The notes under the pieces were generated by a model. That model made no database searches, had not been told where the DNA came from, and was given only the letters and a program-made list of their open reading frames with translations. This document shows positions 1-7,999 of a DNA stretch of 64,000 bases, piece after piece. Source of the stretch: Spirochaetales bacterium (lineage in GTDB: Bacteria > Spirochaetota > Spirochaetia > SZUA-6 > JAFGRV01); contig JAFGHO010000014.1 in the NCBI GenBank assembly GCA_016930085.1, positions 1 to 64,000 on the forward strand, given 5' to 3'. The translations under genes were made by a program, and so were the position numbers. Within the stretch, counting starts at the first letter, position 1; each line of letters starts with the position of its first letter.

Positions 1-58
1 CGGGGTCGAATGACGAGCATTCGGGGTCGAATGACGAGCATTCGGGGTCGAATGACGA
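1..58. repeat. 21-bp tandem repeat, about 2.8 copies at the window edge
   Basis: Two exact copies of a 21-bp unit (1-21 and 22-42, beginning cggggtcgaatgacgagc) are followed by a third partial copy at 43-58 that diverges after cgaatgacga. The array starts at the window boundary, so more copies may lie to the left. It sits just beyond the 3' end of the Hsp70 gene. No coding or structural role is visible. Confidence 0.85.
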
Positions 59-92
59 ATGAAGACGTCCTTCGCGGCGGTACCGGCCCGTG

Positions 93-1799
93 TCATTTCA
101 GGCGGTAGACGGGTTCGTCGATCAGCAGGTACCTGCGCGTCCTAATATCGTACACCGTGGCGCACAACCACCGTTCGGCGTTCACCATAAAGGCGACCTC
201 GAGCCGTGCCGACCTGTCCCTCGGCGGGTGGGGGGGATTGAGATAGCCGAGTGTCGGGTTCGATTCGTTGAGCGGTATGACAAGCGGTTTTTTTTCGTCC
301 CCGGCCTTGAACGAATGAAGTCTCCCGAAACTGTCCCAGACAAACTCCTGTTCGACGGAATGGGCCTTGCCTATTTCGCAGATGAGAAGCTTGAAGATCC
401 GTTCCGGTTCCCCGAGCGGACATGTCGGGGTAAGCTGCCGCTTCCAGAAATCGCGGGCGGTCGGAAAGGGCGTCCCGTGAGGGATAATGATGTTGTATTG
501 CGGCTTATGGGTGTCCTTGTCGTAGGTGATGAAGGCATAGTCGTGGGTGATAAAATCCGATTTTGTCAGATGCCCGGCGGCATAGGCGCACGCCCCGTAG
601 GCGACCGCGGCAAAGGGCTGCCACGCCCGCACTTTGTCACGTCCGAATCGCGACTCGACCCGCGAGTAGATGTCCGGCAGAAGCGTGGAGCCGCCGACCA
701 TCAGCACCTCGGAAATGTTGCGTTCGGTCAGGCCCTTCGATTCGGCCTGCTCCATGATATTGTCGATGCACCGGTCGAAAAGAGAATAGAGACCCCGTTC
801 CCGGAGTACATCGACGAGGTCTTCCCGTGTAACGTCGAGCGGTTTGTCCAGCCGCTGGTCCTTCGCGTAAAGAAGCGCTTCGAAACGCTGCATTTCCTTT
901 GGCGGTGAAATGAAAAATGTATCGTGAGGTCTGAAAAAAAGGCTTTCCTTCACCCTGCACGCTTCTTCGAGCATGACGCGGTACCACCACGAGACATTCG
1001 CGTCCGTCGAATGTTTTTTGAGATCGTAGGCGCATTCTTTGCAGAACCTGGCGACGAGCCACGCGTCGACCACATTGCCGCCGACCGGCGCGCCGTATTT
1101 CGCGACCACGCGCGCCCTTCCCAGCTCAGCCTGTTTTTCGAGTACTTCGATGAGGGCGAGGTCGAGGGTGCCGCCGCCGAAATCGATAACGAGAACGCAT
1201 TGCGGTTCGTCGATCCTGAGGCCGTAGCCGATTGCGGCCGCGACCGGTTCGTCGATCGGGTTGAAGTGGCTGATGCCGAGTTGGGAGGAGATGTGTTTGA
1301 GTTCGGCCCTGTAGGGTTCGTAACTGTCGACCGGAACACTGAAGGTGACGTACCTCGGACGTTCGCCCGTTTTTCTTTTAATCAGGCAGAGGAGTTCCCG
1401 GACAAAGGTCGTCGCTGCCTTTCGCGCCGAATACGTCTTCTGCCCGATCCTGGTCAGGGTACGGTAACTGTCGCGGATCAGGTACGGCTTGAATCCCGGA
1501 ATATAGGCGGGTGAATAGGCACAGGCGTCCTTTTCCGAGGCCTGTCTGCCGATAAGGGCCTGCGTCCCGATAAAAAAATGTTTCTGAAACAACGGCCATG
1601 AGCCGATACGTGTTTTCCAGTCGTTTTGGGGCAGGATATAGAGACAGCTGGGAATCGAGTAACGTACTTCGATCTCCTGCCCTTCCGCCGGTTCGCGGCA
1701 GATACCTTCCATGTGCAGCAATTCGGGCGAGCGCGAAGCCTCGTTCCATCGCGCGACCGTACTGTTTGTCGTCCCGAGATCGATAGCCCAGTAACTCAT
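93..1799 (-). CDS. Hsp70-family protein without lid domain
   Basis: A 568-residue actin-fold ATPase of the Hsp70/DnaK superfamily. Motifs in order: phosphate-1 IDLGTTNS at the N-terminus; the connect-1-like DEPVAAAIGYG; phosphate-2 VIDFGGGTLDL; the adenosine motif MVGGSTLLP. After the nucleotide-binding domain comes a region resembling the beta-sandwich substrate domain (IIPHGTPFP), and the protein ends there. The alpha-helical lid and the C-terminal tail of DnaK are absent (DnaK is about 640 residues). The start at 1799 is preceded by AAGGAGG; the longer open frame upstream has no such site. It stands alone, divergent from the pgeF-argS pair, so it is probably a specialised chaperone or sensor rather than the main DnaK. 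Its client is unknown. Confidence 0.85.
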   Translation of the reverse strand: MSYWAIDLGTTNSTVARWNEASRSPELLHMEGICREPAEGQEIEVRYSIPSCLYILPQNDWKTRIGSWPLFQKHFFIGTQALIGRQASEKDACAYSPAYIPGFKPYLIRDSYRTLTRIGQKTYSARKAATTFVRELLCLIKRKTGERPRYVTFSVPVDSYEPYRAELKHISSQLGISHFNPIDEPVAAAIGYGLRIDEPQCVLVIDFGGGTLDLALIEVLEKQAELGRARVVAKYGAPVGGNVVDAWLVARFCKECAYDLKKHSTDANVSWWYRVMLEEACRVKESLFFRPHDTFFISPPKEMQRFEALLYAKDQRLDKPLDVTREDLVDVLRERGLYSLFDRCIDNIMEQAESKGLTERNISEVLMVGGSTLLPDIYSRVESRFGRDKVRAWQPFAAVAYGACAYAAGHLTKSDFITHDYAFITYDKDTHKPQYNIIIPHGTPFPTARDFWKRQLTPTCPLGEPERIFKLLICEIGKAHSVEQEFVWDSFGRLHSFKAGDEKKPLVIPLNESNPTLGYLNPPHPPRDRSARLEVAFMVNAERWLCATVYDIRTRRYLLIDEPVYRLK

Positions 1800-1835
1800 G
1801 GTTCGTCGTCCTCCTTCAGACCGTACATGATATAA

Positions 1836-1864
1836 ACCATAGCATTGCGGGGGTGAAAAAGCAA
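1836..1864 (-). promoter_or_regulatory. Sigma70-type promoter for the Hsp70-like gene
   Basis: On the minus strand TTGCTT (1859-1864), a 17-nt spacer and TATGGT (1836-1841), followed about 25 nt later by the AAGGAGG site and start codon. Spacing is ideal; both hexamers are imperfect. Confidence 0.5.
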
Positions 1865-1952
1865 GGCGGGGGACGGAGGTTCGGTGTATGGAAGGGTCTC
1901 GATGCACATGGCCGCTTGTTTCCGGCGTTGACTGCGGAAAGTCAGTGGCCGG

Positions 1953-1981
1953 TTGACCATGAGGGCGCTACCATGTACTCT
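1953..1981 (+). promoter_or_regulatory. Possible promoter of pgeF-argS
   Basis: TTGACC (1953-1958), 17-nt spacer, TACTCT (1976-1981). The pgeF start codon at 1993 lies 11 nt beyond the -10 box, so the untranslated leader would be about 5 nt. No Shine-Dalgarno sequence is seen. Confidence 0.45.
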
Positions 1982-1992
1982 CTTACGGGTAC

Positions 1993-2790
1993 ATGATACG
2001 ATACATCGACCTCGATATGACAGGACGCGAACACATGGTGCGAATACCCTCCAGCCATGACGGTGGGGACGGACCCGGACCATCCGCCTTGCTCTCGCTC
2101 AAACGAGCGGGGGATATGGCCTTTTTCAAACGGGATACGCTTCCGTATCGCAAAAACCTTTTCAGGGTGTACGGGATCGACGAATCCCGCGTTTTTTCCC
2201 TTTACCAGAAGCATACAAAGAACGTCGTGTTCATACCGGAAAACGGGGCGCCCGGGGAATATCAACAAATGGTGGGGGACGGGATGGTGACCCGTGGCCG
2301 CGGCAATATCCTGTGCGTTACGGTCGCGGACTGCCTCCCCGTTTTCCTTTTTGATAAACGGGGGAAGGGGTTCGGTGTTCTCCATTCGGGATGGAAGGGA
2401 ACCGGGATTATCCGGAACGGTATCGATATGATGAAAAAGGAATGCGGTGCTGCGGCCTGCGACATACGGGTGGTGATAGGTCCCGGGATCGGGTCGTGCT
2501 GTTACGAGGTTGATAAAGACCGATATGAAAGCTTTACCGGTGAGTTCGGTCCCGGCGCGGGCAGAGTGGACAACGGGAAATTCTTCCTCGATCTCAGACA
2601 GGCGAACATAGGCCTGCTCGAAGGCTGCGGCGTGAAAGAATGCGATGTCGTCGGGGACTGCACTTCATGCAATCCGCATCTCGCCTCTTTCAGGCGGGAC
2701 GGCGGGGAAACTTTTACACTGATGCTTGCTTTAATCGGATATATCGGGTATAACCGGAAAAACAGACGTGAACACGAGGAACGGTCATGA
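1993..2790 (+). CDS. pgeF: PgeF/YfiH-type multicopper-oxidase-fold protein
   Basis: A 265-residue member of the PgeF/YfiH/YlmD family (older name: laccase-domain or DUF152 protein). Family members act as purine nucleoside phosphorylases or deaminases, or edit peptidoglycan precursors. The metal-ligand pattern is visible: His in GVLHSGWKG, Cys in GIGSCCYEV and His in SCNPHLASF; the preceding ADCLPVF is also typical. No Shine-Dalgarno sequence precedes ATG 1993, and this is the first possible start in the frame. The stop codon overlaps the argS start as ATGA at 2787-2790, so the two are probably translationally coupled. The substrate cannot be read from the sequence. Confidence 0.85.
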   Translation: MIRYIDLDMTGREHMVRIPSSHDGGDGPGPSALLSLKRAGDMAFFKRDTLPYRKNLFRVYGIDESRVFSLYQKHTKNVVFIPENGAPGEYQQMVGDGMVTRGRGNILCVTVADCLPVFLFDKRGKGFGVLHSGWKGTGIIRNGIDMMKKECGAAACDIRVVIGPGIGSCCYEVDKDRYESFTGEFGPGAGRVDNGKFFLDLRQANIGLLEGCGVKECDVVGDCTSCNPHLASFRRDGGETFTLMLALIGYIGYNRKNRREHEERS

Positions 2791-4544
2791 AACTATACAG
2801 GGACAGGTGGCGGGCCATTATTGTTTCGATTCTGGAGCACATGGCGGATGACCCCGAACAATTCAGCAAAGGCAATTCGGCAGGGGATATGGTTGCCGAA
2901 ACACCCCCGAATCCGGAACTCGGGGATATCGCATTTCCGATGTTCGGTTTCGCGAAACGCTTCCGGAAGGCGCCGCAGGCGATCGCCGCCATGGTGGCGG
3001 ATGAAATCACGCGAAAGAAGCTGGGACATGCCGAAGCGTCGGGTCCGTATGTCAATATCAAACTCGATAAGGGACGTGTCGCCGAAGAGGTGATCGCGGC
3101 TGTCAACAGTATGACGGAAGGATACGGAGCGGGGACGGCGTTATCCGGCAAAAAGATCATGGTCGAGTTCTCCTGCCCAAATACCAATAAACCCCTTCAT
3201 CTCGGCCATATGAGAAACGATTCCATCGGCGAAAGTATCGCGAGAATCCTTGAGGCAAACGGGGCGGATGTCAGAAAGGTCAACCTCATCAATGACAGGG
3301 GTATCCATATCTGTAAATCGATGCTCGCCTACAAGCGTTTCGGAAAAGACAGAACCCCGGAAAGCGAGCATATCAAGTCCGACCATTTCGTCGGCAATTA
3401 CTATGTCAGGTTCAATGAATGGGTAAAGGAAGATTCCGGGGCGGAAGAAGAGGCCCGATATATGCTCAAAGCCTGGGAATCGGGCGATCCGGGGGTGAGG
3501 GAACTCTGGGATAAGATGAACAGGTGGGCGATAGAGGGGATAAAAAAAACATACGAGAATACCGGTATTTCCTTTGACAGTTATTATTTTGAAAGCGAAA
3601 CCTACCGTTACGGGAGGGACGAGATACTCAAAGGGCTTGAAAAGAATATCTTCCATAAAAAGGAAGACAACTCCGTCTGGGTGGATCTGAGTGATGACGG
3701 CCTCGACCAAAAAGTCCTTCTCCGGGGTGACGGAACATCCCTCTACATTACCCAGGACATCGGAACCGCGATTCAGCGGCATCGGGACTGGCCTTTCGAC
3801 CGGCTTATCTATGTTGTCGCTTCGGAACAGAATTACCATTTTCAGGTCCTTTTCAAAGTCCTCGGCATGCTGGGTTTCGGCTGGGCTGATAACCTCTTTC
3901 ACCTGTCCTACGGTATGGTGAACCTTCCCCACGGTAAAATGAAATCGCGGGAGGGAACGGTCGTCGACGCTGACAATCTCCTTGAAGAACTCATCGGACT
4001 CGCGGAGAATGAAATCAGGGCGCGGGAACGGGAGAAAGAGATCGATGACATCGGAGAAACTTCAAAGAAAATAGCGCTCGGAGCGCTCAATTATTATCTT
4101 CTTTCCGTGACGCCGAACAAGGATATGATTTTTAATCCCTCGGAATCGATCTCGTTTACCGGCAATACCGGGCCATATCTCCAGTATACGGGGGCACGGA
4201 TATCGAGCATTCTAAAAAAGTTCGAGGAACGGAAAGAGAAATACATGGGGGGCGTGTTCGATCCCGAACTGCTTTCCGTCGGGGAGGAGTGGGAAATCGT
4301 CAAACTTATCTCGCTGTTCCCGGAAGAGGTGGAGCAGGCCGCCGAACAGCTTAACCCTTCGGTGATCGCGATGTTCCTCTATGAATTGGCCAGGCTGTTT
4401 TCACGGTATTACCACGATAATCCCGTGCTGCACAACGAACGCGCCGATCTCGTAGTGACACGGATCGGGCTTTTGCGTGCGATCAAGGCGGTCTTTAAAA
4501 AGGGTTTCGATCTGCTCGCCATACCGTTTCTGGAAAAAATGTAA
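2787..4544 (+). CDS. argS: Arginyl-tRNA synthetase
   Basis: A 585-residue class I aminoacyl-tRNA synthetase that charges tRNA-Arg in the cytoplasm. It has the N-terminal Add-1 domain (about 1-100), the HIGH signature as HLGHM near residue 138, a KMSK-equivalent MKSREGT near 390 and a C-terminal DALR-type helical anticodon domain (GPYLQYTGARISSI onward). Length is normal for the family. Its ATG overlaps the pgeF stop codon. The tRNA-Arg(CCG) gene of this window is far away at 36.7 kb. The MFS gene follows after 22 nt with its own strong ribosome site. Confidence 0.96.
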   Translation: MKLYRDRWRAIIVSILEHMADDPEQFSKGNSAGDMVAETPPNPELGDIAFPMFGFAKRFRKAPQAIAAMVADEITRKKLGHAEASGPYVNIKLDKGRVAEEVIAAVNSMTEGYGAGTALSGKKIMVEFSCPNTNKPLHLGHMRNDSIGESIARILEANGADVRKVNLINDRGIHICKSMLAYKRFGKDRTPESEHIKSDHFVGNYYVRFNEWVKEDSGAEEEARYMLKAWESGDPGVRELWDKMNRWAIEGIKKTYENTGISFDSYYFESETYRYGRDEILKGLEKNIFHKKEDNSVWVDLSDDGLDQKVLLRGDGTSLYITQDIGTAIQRHRDWPFDRLIYVVASEQNYHFQVLFKVLGMLGFGWADNLFHLSYGMVNLPHGKMKSREGTVVDADNLLEELIGLAENEIRAREREKEIDDIGETSKKIALGALNYYLLSVTPNKDMIFNPSESISFTGNTGPYLQYTGARISSILKKFEERKEKYMGGVFDPELLSVGEEWEIVKLISLFPEEVEQAAEQLNPSVIAMFLYELARLFSRYYHDNPVLHNERADLVVTRIGLLRAIKAVFKKGFDLLAIPFLEKM

Positions 4545-4566
4545 TCCTTATCAGGGAGGAAACACG

Positions 4567-5841
4567 ATGAAAAAGAGAGCCGAAGCGGATACAAATGTAA
4601 ATAAACCTGCCGTAAAACAGCCGATTCATAAAAATGTCATACTTACCGGGTTCACATCGTTCTTTACCGATGTTTCTTCCGAAATGATATACCCGTTGCT
4701 GCAGGCGTTCATTGCCATGATCATGGCCGCGCAAAAGGCCGCATTGGGTCCGATCCTCGGGATTATCGAGGGTATTGCCGAATCCTCGGCGAGTCTCCTC
4801 AAGGTGTTTTCCGGATACCTGTCCGATAGAATAAAAAAACGGAAAATACCCGTCATTGTCGGGTACGCCTGTTCAGCCTGCGCGAAAATATTCTTTCTCC
4901 TTGGAAGTTACGGGTGGTATTTTGTTCTCCTCGCGCGTTTTTTTGACCGTGTGGGTAAAGGAGTTCGGGCGGCCCCTCGGGACGCCCTCATTTCCGAATC
5001 GACGCAACCGGCGCTTCAGGGAAGGGCGTTCGGCTTTCAACGGGGCATGGATTTTGCCGGTGCCACACTCGGGGCCGTCATCTGTTTCTTTCTTGTTCTT
5101 CAATTCCTCGATGTCAAAACGGGAAACCTCAAGAGTTTCGATTCATTTTCAGCGGTCTTTCTTATTTCACTTATTCCGGCCTTTATCGGGGTGATTTTCC
5201 TTTTTTTTCTCAAGGACAAACCGAAGGTTTCTTCCGGTAATTCGGCAGATAAACCGCTCCCCGATCTGGCTCCGGATAAATACAATACGAATCTGAAATG
5301 GTTTTTCCTTTCGCAGTTTATCTTTACCCTGGGTAACTCCTCCAATCTTTTTCTTATGCTTCGTTCGATGGATCTTCATATATCGCTGCCGCTGGTTGTC
5401 GTGATGTACCTCGTGTTCAACCTTTGTTCGAGTGTCCTTTCGCCCTTCTTCGGGGCCCTCTCCGACCGCATCGGGCGTAAAATCGTTCTTCTCGCCGGTT
5501 ATTGCCTGTATGCCGTCGTATACGCCGCGTTCGGATTCATTACACCGGGGGCAAATCTCCTCCTCTGGGTTTTCTGGCCCGTCTATGGCGTCTACTACGC
5601 GTTGACCGAAGGTGTTGAAAAGGCCTTTGTCGCGGAGAACGCCCCCGCGGGTGCGAAAGCGACCGCTTTGGGATTTTACCATATGATCGTGGGTATCGGT
5701 CTTCTGCCCGCGAGTATTATCGCGGGAGTGTTGTTTTCGATCATGCCCGGACTGCCCTTTTTTACGGGCGGCGGTTTCGCGTTTTTATCGGTATTGATAC
5801 TTCTTTTTCTCGTAAAGGAAAAATCTGCGGATAAAACTTGA
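4567..5841 (+). CDS. Major facilitator superfamily transporter
   Basis: A 424-residue integral membrane protein with about 12 hydrophobic segments. The first segment carries LTGFTSFFTDVSSEMIYPLL, characteristic of a bacterial MFS subfamily of unknown substrate. MFS loop motifs are seen at GYLSDRIKKRK and ALSDRIGRK (loops 2-3 and 8-9). The start at 4567 follows AGGAGG with 7-nt spacing; the open frame extending upstream overlaps argS and is rejected. It probably shares the argS transcript. Substrate and direction of transport are unknown. Confidence 0.88.
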   Translation: MKKRAEADTNVNKPAVKQPIHKNVILTGFTSFFTDVSSEMIYPLLQAFIAMIMAAQKAALGPILGIIEGIAESSASLLKVFSGYLSDRIKKRKIPVIVGYACSACAKIFFLLGSYGWYFVLLARFFDRVGKGVRAAPRDALISESTQPALQGRAFGFQRGMDFAGATLGAVICFFLVLQFLDVKTGNLKSFDSFSAVFLISLIPAFIGVIFLFFLKDKPKVSSGNSADKPLPDLAPDKYNTNLKWFFLSQFIFTLGNSSNLFLMLRSMDLHISLPLVVVMYLVFNLCSSVLSPFFGALSDRIGRKIVLLAGYCLYAVVYAAFGFITPGANLLLWVFWPVYGVYYALTEGVEKAFVAENAPAGAKATALGFYHMIVGIGLLPASIIAGVLFSIMPGLPFFTGGGFAFLSVLILLFLVKEKSADKT

Positions 5842-5865
5842 ATTACCCTCCAAAAAACCTATACT
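5838..5865 (+). promoter_or_regulatory. Promoter of the secreted protein gene
   Basis: TTGAAT (5838-5843), 16-nt spacer, TATACT (5860-5865), with a leader of about 55 nt ending in GAAAGGAG before ATG 5927. The -35 box overlaps the 3' end of the MFS gene. Confidence 0.6.
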
Positions 5866-5926
5866 TTTATAGTAGCCGGCATTATTGTCCCGAAAAGGCA
5901 ATACAGCCGGGAAAGGAGACGAGGGT

Positions 5927-6760
5927 ATGAGAACGATTTTTTTTATTGTCTGTCTTGTGGGTTTCTTGCTCATGAGCACGGGTGTTTTCGCGGAAAGTCC
6001 CTGGATGGAAGCGATTTCCGGATATAAACCGATGTATTTAATCACGGGAATCGGGGACGATCAGGGGAAAATCAATATAAGTTTCAAATTCGATGTGTTT
6101 CATTCATTAAAGATCGGGCTTTATTTTGCCTACAACCAGCTCATGTTCTGGCAGATTTACGAGTGGTCGAGTCCCTTTACCGTTATCAATTTCGCACCGG
6201 AAATATTCTGGTGCTTTGAATCCGGCAATAATTTTGCCGGCGATATGGTCATTCCTGGTATCGATTATATACAGCTGGGATTCTGGGATCACCTTTCCAA
6301 CGGTCAATTCGAGCCGTATTCGCTGGGATTCGAACGGTCGTATGTCGAGGCGCAATTCAGTGTGGGCAGCTGGCTGAATTTGGGCATTAATCTCAAATTT
6401 TATTATTTATGGCGCAAGGAACCGAATAACGAAGATTATGAAGATTACATGGGCAATTTCGCCGCGAAAATTTTCCTCAAACTCGTCGATGATGAGAAAA
6501 ACGATCTCGAGGAGCTTTATGCGAGTTTCGGTATCGGCAACAACAGTCTGGGATTCGGCGGCGACCCCCTTGAATCTTTCGATCCCTTTTATGGCTGGCA
6601 GGAGATCGGGATGAAAACACGTGTACTGTTCTCCCGTTTCAGGCCGTATATCCAGTTCTACAGCGGTTACGGCGAATGTATCAATACGTACAACGTCAAA
6701 AACTATAACAGCGCCTACGAGAAGGAGTTCAGCATCCGGATCGGACTCATATTCGAATAG
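5927..6760 (+). CDS. Secreted protein, possible outer-membrane beta-barrel
   Basis: A 277-residue protein with a clear signal peptide ending near VFAES. The mature part is rich in aromatic residues and alternates polar and hydrophobic residues (for example KIGLYFAYNQLMFWQIYEW), and it ends in RIGLIFE with an aromatic penultimate residue, as outer-membrane beta-barrels often do. No named family was recognised. ATG 5927 follows GAAAGGAG; the longer frame from 5885 is rejected because it would put an unlikely polar leader before the signal peptide. It has its own promoter and a terminator-like inverted repeat downstream. Confidence 0.75.
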   Translation: MRTIFFIVCLVGFLLMSTGVFAESPWMEAISGYKPMYLITGIGDDQGKINISFKFDVFHSLKIGLYFAYNQLMFWQIYEWSSPFTVINFAPEIFWCFESGNNFAGDMVIPGIDYIQLGFWDHLSNGQFEPYSLGFERSYVEAQFSVGSWLNLGINLKFYYLWRKEPNNEDYEDYMGNFAAKIFLKLVDDEKNDLEELYASFGIGNNSLGFGGDPLESFDPFYGWQEIGMKTRVLFSRFRPYIQFYSGYGECINTYNVKNYNSAYEKEFSIRIGLIFE

Positions 6761-6877
6761 CTTCAGGCGGCCGTATTGCGAGATACGGATAGCACCTTGC
6801 GTGAGAAGCGGCACGGAACGTCCGGCCGGGTGTTTCATCCGTAACATCACGGTTTGATGAATCTGCAATGTATACCG

Positions 6878-6925
6878 AAAAAAGCAGGGAAATGTCTTTT
6901 ATCAGGGGACAGACCCTGCTTTTTT
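6878..6925. terminator. Bidirectional terminator-like inverted repeat
   Basis: A 12-bp perfect inverted repeat, AAAAAAGCAGGG (6878-6889) and CCCTGCTTTTTT (6914-6925), with a 24-nt loop. The A/T ends give a T tract on both strands, and it lies between convergent genes (5927-6760 plus, 7007-7327 minus). The loop is longer than in most intrinsic terminators. Confidence 0.6.
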
Positions 6926-7006
6926 ATTTTTTAATAGCAGCTGTTTCAATTTGAATGCGTTTCAATCGACAATAACCGGACAATAGCCCGATGCGGGTCC
7001 GGGCAA

Positions 7007-7327
7007 TCATCCGGCTTTGTTCACTTTCCGCTTGAGTATGATATTTTCGAGTATGGTCGACTGGAGTGTTTCCTGTAAAAAATCGACTTTTTTGGTGAGT
7101 TCGTGTTCCCTTTCAGTCGCCCCCTCGGTCATAAGGCCGTACCGCCCCGCCCTGATAAACTTTTCCCGCCATTCGAAGAGTTGATCGGGGGTGATTTCAT
7201 TGATTTTACAGAGAAGGTCGGGGGTGATTTTCTCCTTGAAACTCAGAAGAACAAGTTTAACTTTATCATTAATCCGCCATGCGTCATTCCCGTTTTTTTT
7301 CACCCTGTAGCGAAAATATCCCTTCAT
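7007..7327 (-). CDS. Transposase OrfA-like helix-turn-helix protein
   Basis: A 106-residue protein resembling the first reading frame of IS3-type elements. A helix-turn-helix segment (about 20-60, with ITPDQLFEWREKFI) is followed by a leucine-rich coiled coil (about 70-103, LTKKVDFLQETLQ). A good site, AGGAG, precedes the ATG. No catalytic DDE partner (OrfB), terminal inverted repeat or target duplication is seen nearby, so this is either a remnant or a domesticated DNA-binding protein. A nested hairpin overlaps its stop codon at 6976-7014. Confidence 0.6.
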   Translation of the reverse strand: MKGYFRYRVKKNGNDAWRINDKVKLVLLSFKEKITPDLLCKINEITPDQLFEWREKFIRAGRYGLMTEGATEREHELTKKVDFLQETLQSTILENIILKRKVNKAG

Positions 7328-7440
7328 TTTTTTCTCCTTTTTTATTCTCTGTAGTATTAATCGTTCGAGGGCCGGAATTCACTCTCTTTTTTTTATAATA
7401 GTACCGGTCACTTTAACGTTGCCGGGAGGCAATCCGGGCT

Positions 7441-7461
7441 GCCGGATCCGGCGGTTTTTTT
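7441..7461 (+). repeat. 12-bp palindrome followed by a T tract
   Basis: GCCGGATCCGGC at 7441-7452 is a perfect palindrome followed by GG and seven T. It lies in the gene-free stretch 7328-7561 between two minus-strand genes, with no plus-strand gene before it, so a terminator role is not supported. The rest of that stretch shows nothing else clear. Confidence 0.4.
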
Positions 7462-7561
7462 GAATAAGTATGTATATGAGGCAAAGTGTCGTGTCGATGT
7501 CTTCGATGAAAACAGACCAAAACAAATAAGAATGGCAAGACGGGAATAGTTCTTGAGACCT

Positions 7562-7825
7562 TTATTCTTTTTTGATGTGTCTTTGCGCTTTTTTAATAAG
7601 ATCAAGCAGGGTTTCCGTCTTTTGGCGGGGCGGCGCAAATATACGTTCACGCTCGGATTCCGAATAATTGGCGAGTATGAAATCCCGGACAGGTATACGA
7701 GAAAACCAGCAATCGAGAACGCGGGAACACGGTAAACCGTCATGTTCGGTCCTGCAATATATAAAACCAAGATGATGGCCGAGTTTTCTGCAATATATTC
7801 GTTCCGAATCATACTGTTCGTTCAT
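7562..7825 (-). CDS. Small conserved Cys-containing protein
   Basis: An 87-residue protein with the pattern YCRKLGHHLGFIYCRTE followed by LPCSRVLDCW, giving four cysteines and a His pair in about 30 residues. Similar short proteins (CxxLGH...YCR...LPC...CW) occur, from memory, in deltaproteobacteria and spirochaetes, and none has an established function; the spacing suggests metal binding. The C-terminus is basic and helical. The start follows GAGGAG. It lies downstream of the TrpB2-type gene on the same strand, separated by a structured 174-nt gap. Confidence 0.72.
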   Translation of the reverse strand: MNEQYDSERIYCRKLGHHLGFIYCRTEHDGLPCSRVLDCWFSRIPVRDFILANYSESERERIFAPPRQKTETLLDLIKKAQRHIKKE

Positions 7826-7883
7826 TCTATCTCCTCATATTCCCTCACGGCCCGTAATCTAGGAGGTGACGGGGATATGCACC

Positions 7884-7949
7884 CCGGAGGTATGCATTTT
7901 ATTGTATAATGAAGCGTGTTGCTCCTTCTCAACGGGCCGATACCTCCGG
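7884..7949. repeat. 10-bp inverted repeat in a structured intergenic region
   Basis: CCGGAGGTAT (7884-7893) and ATACCTCCGG (7940-7949) are exact complements 46 nt apart, upstream of the small Cys protein on its coding strand. Next to it, in plus-strand order, CGGGGATATGCACCCCG folds on itself. The arrangement resembles a structured 5' leader. Confidence 0.5.
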
Positions 7950-7972
7950 AGTGATTCCCTTCTATCGAATAG

Positions 7973-7996
7973 CGATCCCGGTTGCATCCGGGATCG
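7973..7996 (-). terminator. Hairpin just after the TrpB2-type gene
   Basis: A 9-bp perfect stem, CGATCCCGG (7973-7981) with CCGGGATCG (7988-7996), and a 6-nt loop lies 4 nt beyond the stop codon of the TrpB2-type gene. No T tract follows on the minus strand, so it may stabilise the 3' end rather than terminate. Confidence 0.45.
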
Positions 7997-7999
7997 TCC

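Noticed and set aside
90-908. 272-residue plus-strand frame opposite the Hsp70 gene
   Set aside because: It is the antisense of a clearly conserved gene and has no family features.
7408-7812. 134-residue minus-strand frame overlapping the small Cys protein
   Set aside because: It lacks a ribosome site, runs in another frame over the better-supported 87-residue gene and has no recognisable features.
7826-7960. Glycine riboswitch
   Set aside because: Only a GAAGGAGCAA-like segment matches; the GGAGAG and CTCTCAGG parts and the tandem aptamer are missing, and the downstream gene is not linked to glycine.
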